Notes under the pieces: model-generated
The model's input: the letters and a program-made list of their open reading frames with translations, nothing else
The model's database searches: none
Told to the model about the DNA's origin: nothing
In this document: one piece after another, positions 5,013 through 5,421 of the stretch
How positions within the stretch are numbered: position 1 is the first letter of the stretch
Layout: each line of letters opens with the position of its first letter
NCBI GenBank assembly: GCA_003645495.1
Contig: QNFK01000165.1
Location: forward strand, 1-5,421
Reading direction: 5' to 3'
DNA length: 5,421 bases
From: Gammaproteobacteria bacterium
GTDB lineage: Bacteria; Pseudomonadota; Gammaproteobacteria; Steroidobacterales; Woeseiaceae
Translations under genes and position numbers: made by a program

Positions 5013-5421
5013 ATGAACTCAACAGGCCGAAAAGGCTCAATCCCTGTTAAATATTTCGCTGGTGGCGCCGCGCTTGCGGTGATGCTGGTTTTGGCTGGTT
5101 GTTCTGTGACTATCCCGGGCCCCTCAGGCGGCGGTTCATCGGGCGGTAGTTCAGGTGGCAGCATGCCTGGCGGCATGTCCGGTGGATCTTCCGGTGGTTC
5201 CCAAGGTGGTTCCGAAGGTGGTTCTCAGGGCGGATCGCAAGGTGGTTCCCAGGGCGGATCGCAAGGTGGTTCCCAGGGCGGTTCTCAAGGTGGTTCCCAA
5301 GGTGGATCCCAAGGTGGATCCCAAGGCGGTTCTCAAGGCGGTTCGCAGGGCGGTTCCCAGGGCGGGTCTCAGGGTGGTTCCCAGGGCGGTTCCCAGGGTG
5401 GATCCCAGGGGGGTTCTCATG
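5013..5421 (+). CDS. Gly-Gly-Ser-Gln repeat lipoprotein, N-terminal part (3' end outside window)
   Basis: The frame is open from ATG 5013 to the last base, giving 136 codons without a stop. Residues 1-30 form a lipoprotein signal peptide: basic n-region (R6, K7, K13), hydrophobic core, and lipobox LAGC with the lipid-modified Cys at position 30. Ser follows the Cys, so there is no Asp+2 retention signal and the outer membrane is the likely destination. After a short SVTIPGPS stretch the mature protein turns into GGSS-type units (about 39-60) and then 19 GGSQ-type units (from residue 61). Such a chain should be disordered and flexible: a long tether for an unseen C-terminal domain, or a surface-exposed brush. 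GAAGGCGG upstream (4998-5005) is a plausible ribosome-binding site. I do not recognise a named family, and function cannot be given without the rest of the protein. Repeats of this kind also invite assembly errors and length variation. Confidence 0.85.
   Translation, partial: MNSTGRKGSIPVKYFAGGAALAVMLVLAGCSVTIPGPSGGGSSGGSSGGSMPGGMSGGSSGGSQGGSEGGSQGGSQGGSQGGSQGGSQGGSQGGSQGGSQGGSQGGSQGGSQGGSQGGSQGGSQGGSQGGSQGGSH
5193..5420 (+). repeat. 12-bp coding tandem repeat, 19 units, encoding GGSQ
   Basis: Nineteen in-frame 12-base units begin with GGTGGTTCCCAA. Seventeen encode GGSQ, the second encodes GGSE and the last visible one GGSH. Units differ almost only at third codon positions (GGT/GGC/GGA/GGG, TCC/TCT/TCG, CAA/CAG). 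A two-unit block at 5229-5252 is repeated exactly at 5253-5276, and unit 10 (5301-5312) equals unit 11 (5313-5324), which points to recent local duplication. The array reaches the window edge and may continue. Confidence 0.95.

Noticed and set aside
5151..5420. Minus-strand open frame made of Leu/Gly/Thr/Ala repeats
   Set aside because: It is the complement of the GGSQ repeat; any 12-base array without a stop stays open in several frames. The plus frame has a lipoprotein signal peptide.
5193..5420. CRISPR array
   Set aside because: The units are contiguous 12-base coding repeats with no spacers.

Overview
The window looks like chromosomal DNA from a gammaproteobacterium, probably a free-living or marine lineage. 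This rests on a Cpx-type envelope-stress locus whose gene order and protein lengths match the enterobacterial system, a GTAGGAGCGGCT-type inverted repeat typical of gammaproteobacterial REP families, and moderate GC content by eye. No species can be named from the sequence alone.

Left part (1-1545, + strand): the 3' end of a eukaryotic-like Ser/Thr protein kinase gene. Its visible C-terminus holds the last helix of the kinase fold, a basic linker and four tandem zinc-ribbon modules. Twenty-four bases later comes a complete PP2C-type (PPM) phosphatase gene. The two form a probable kinase/phosphatase operon for reversible protein phosphorylation. Region 1546-1737 separates it from the next, convergent operon and contains a perfect 18-bp inverted repeat of REPIN type.

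Middle part (1738-4561): a Cpx-like module. A CpxR-type response regulator and a CpxA-type sensor kinase lie in one minus-strand operon. Divergent from it, across a 199-bp control region, is a secreted CpxP/Spy-family protein with two LTxxQ-like motifs. In the known Cpx system the sensor detects envelope misfolding, CpxR-P activates transcription, and CpxP is both a target and a periplasmic inhibitor or chaperone. The same wiring is inferred here. Both the sensor's periplasmic loop and the CpxP-like protein carry His/Arg/Asp-rich stretches, so a metal-related signal is possible.

Right part (4562-5421): a 451-bp non-coding stretch with several small dyads, an isolated TATAAT and a good candidate sigma-E-type promoter. 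It is followed by the start of a lipoprotein gene that runs off the window. After its lipobox cysteine this protein becomes a long Gly-Gly-Ser-Gln repeat, with 19 twelve-base units visible and no end in sight. The reading frame has no stop in the window. If the sigma-E-like promoter is real, two envelope-stress pathways would act on neighbouring genes.
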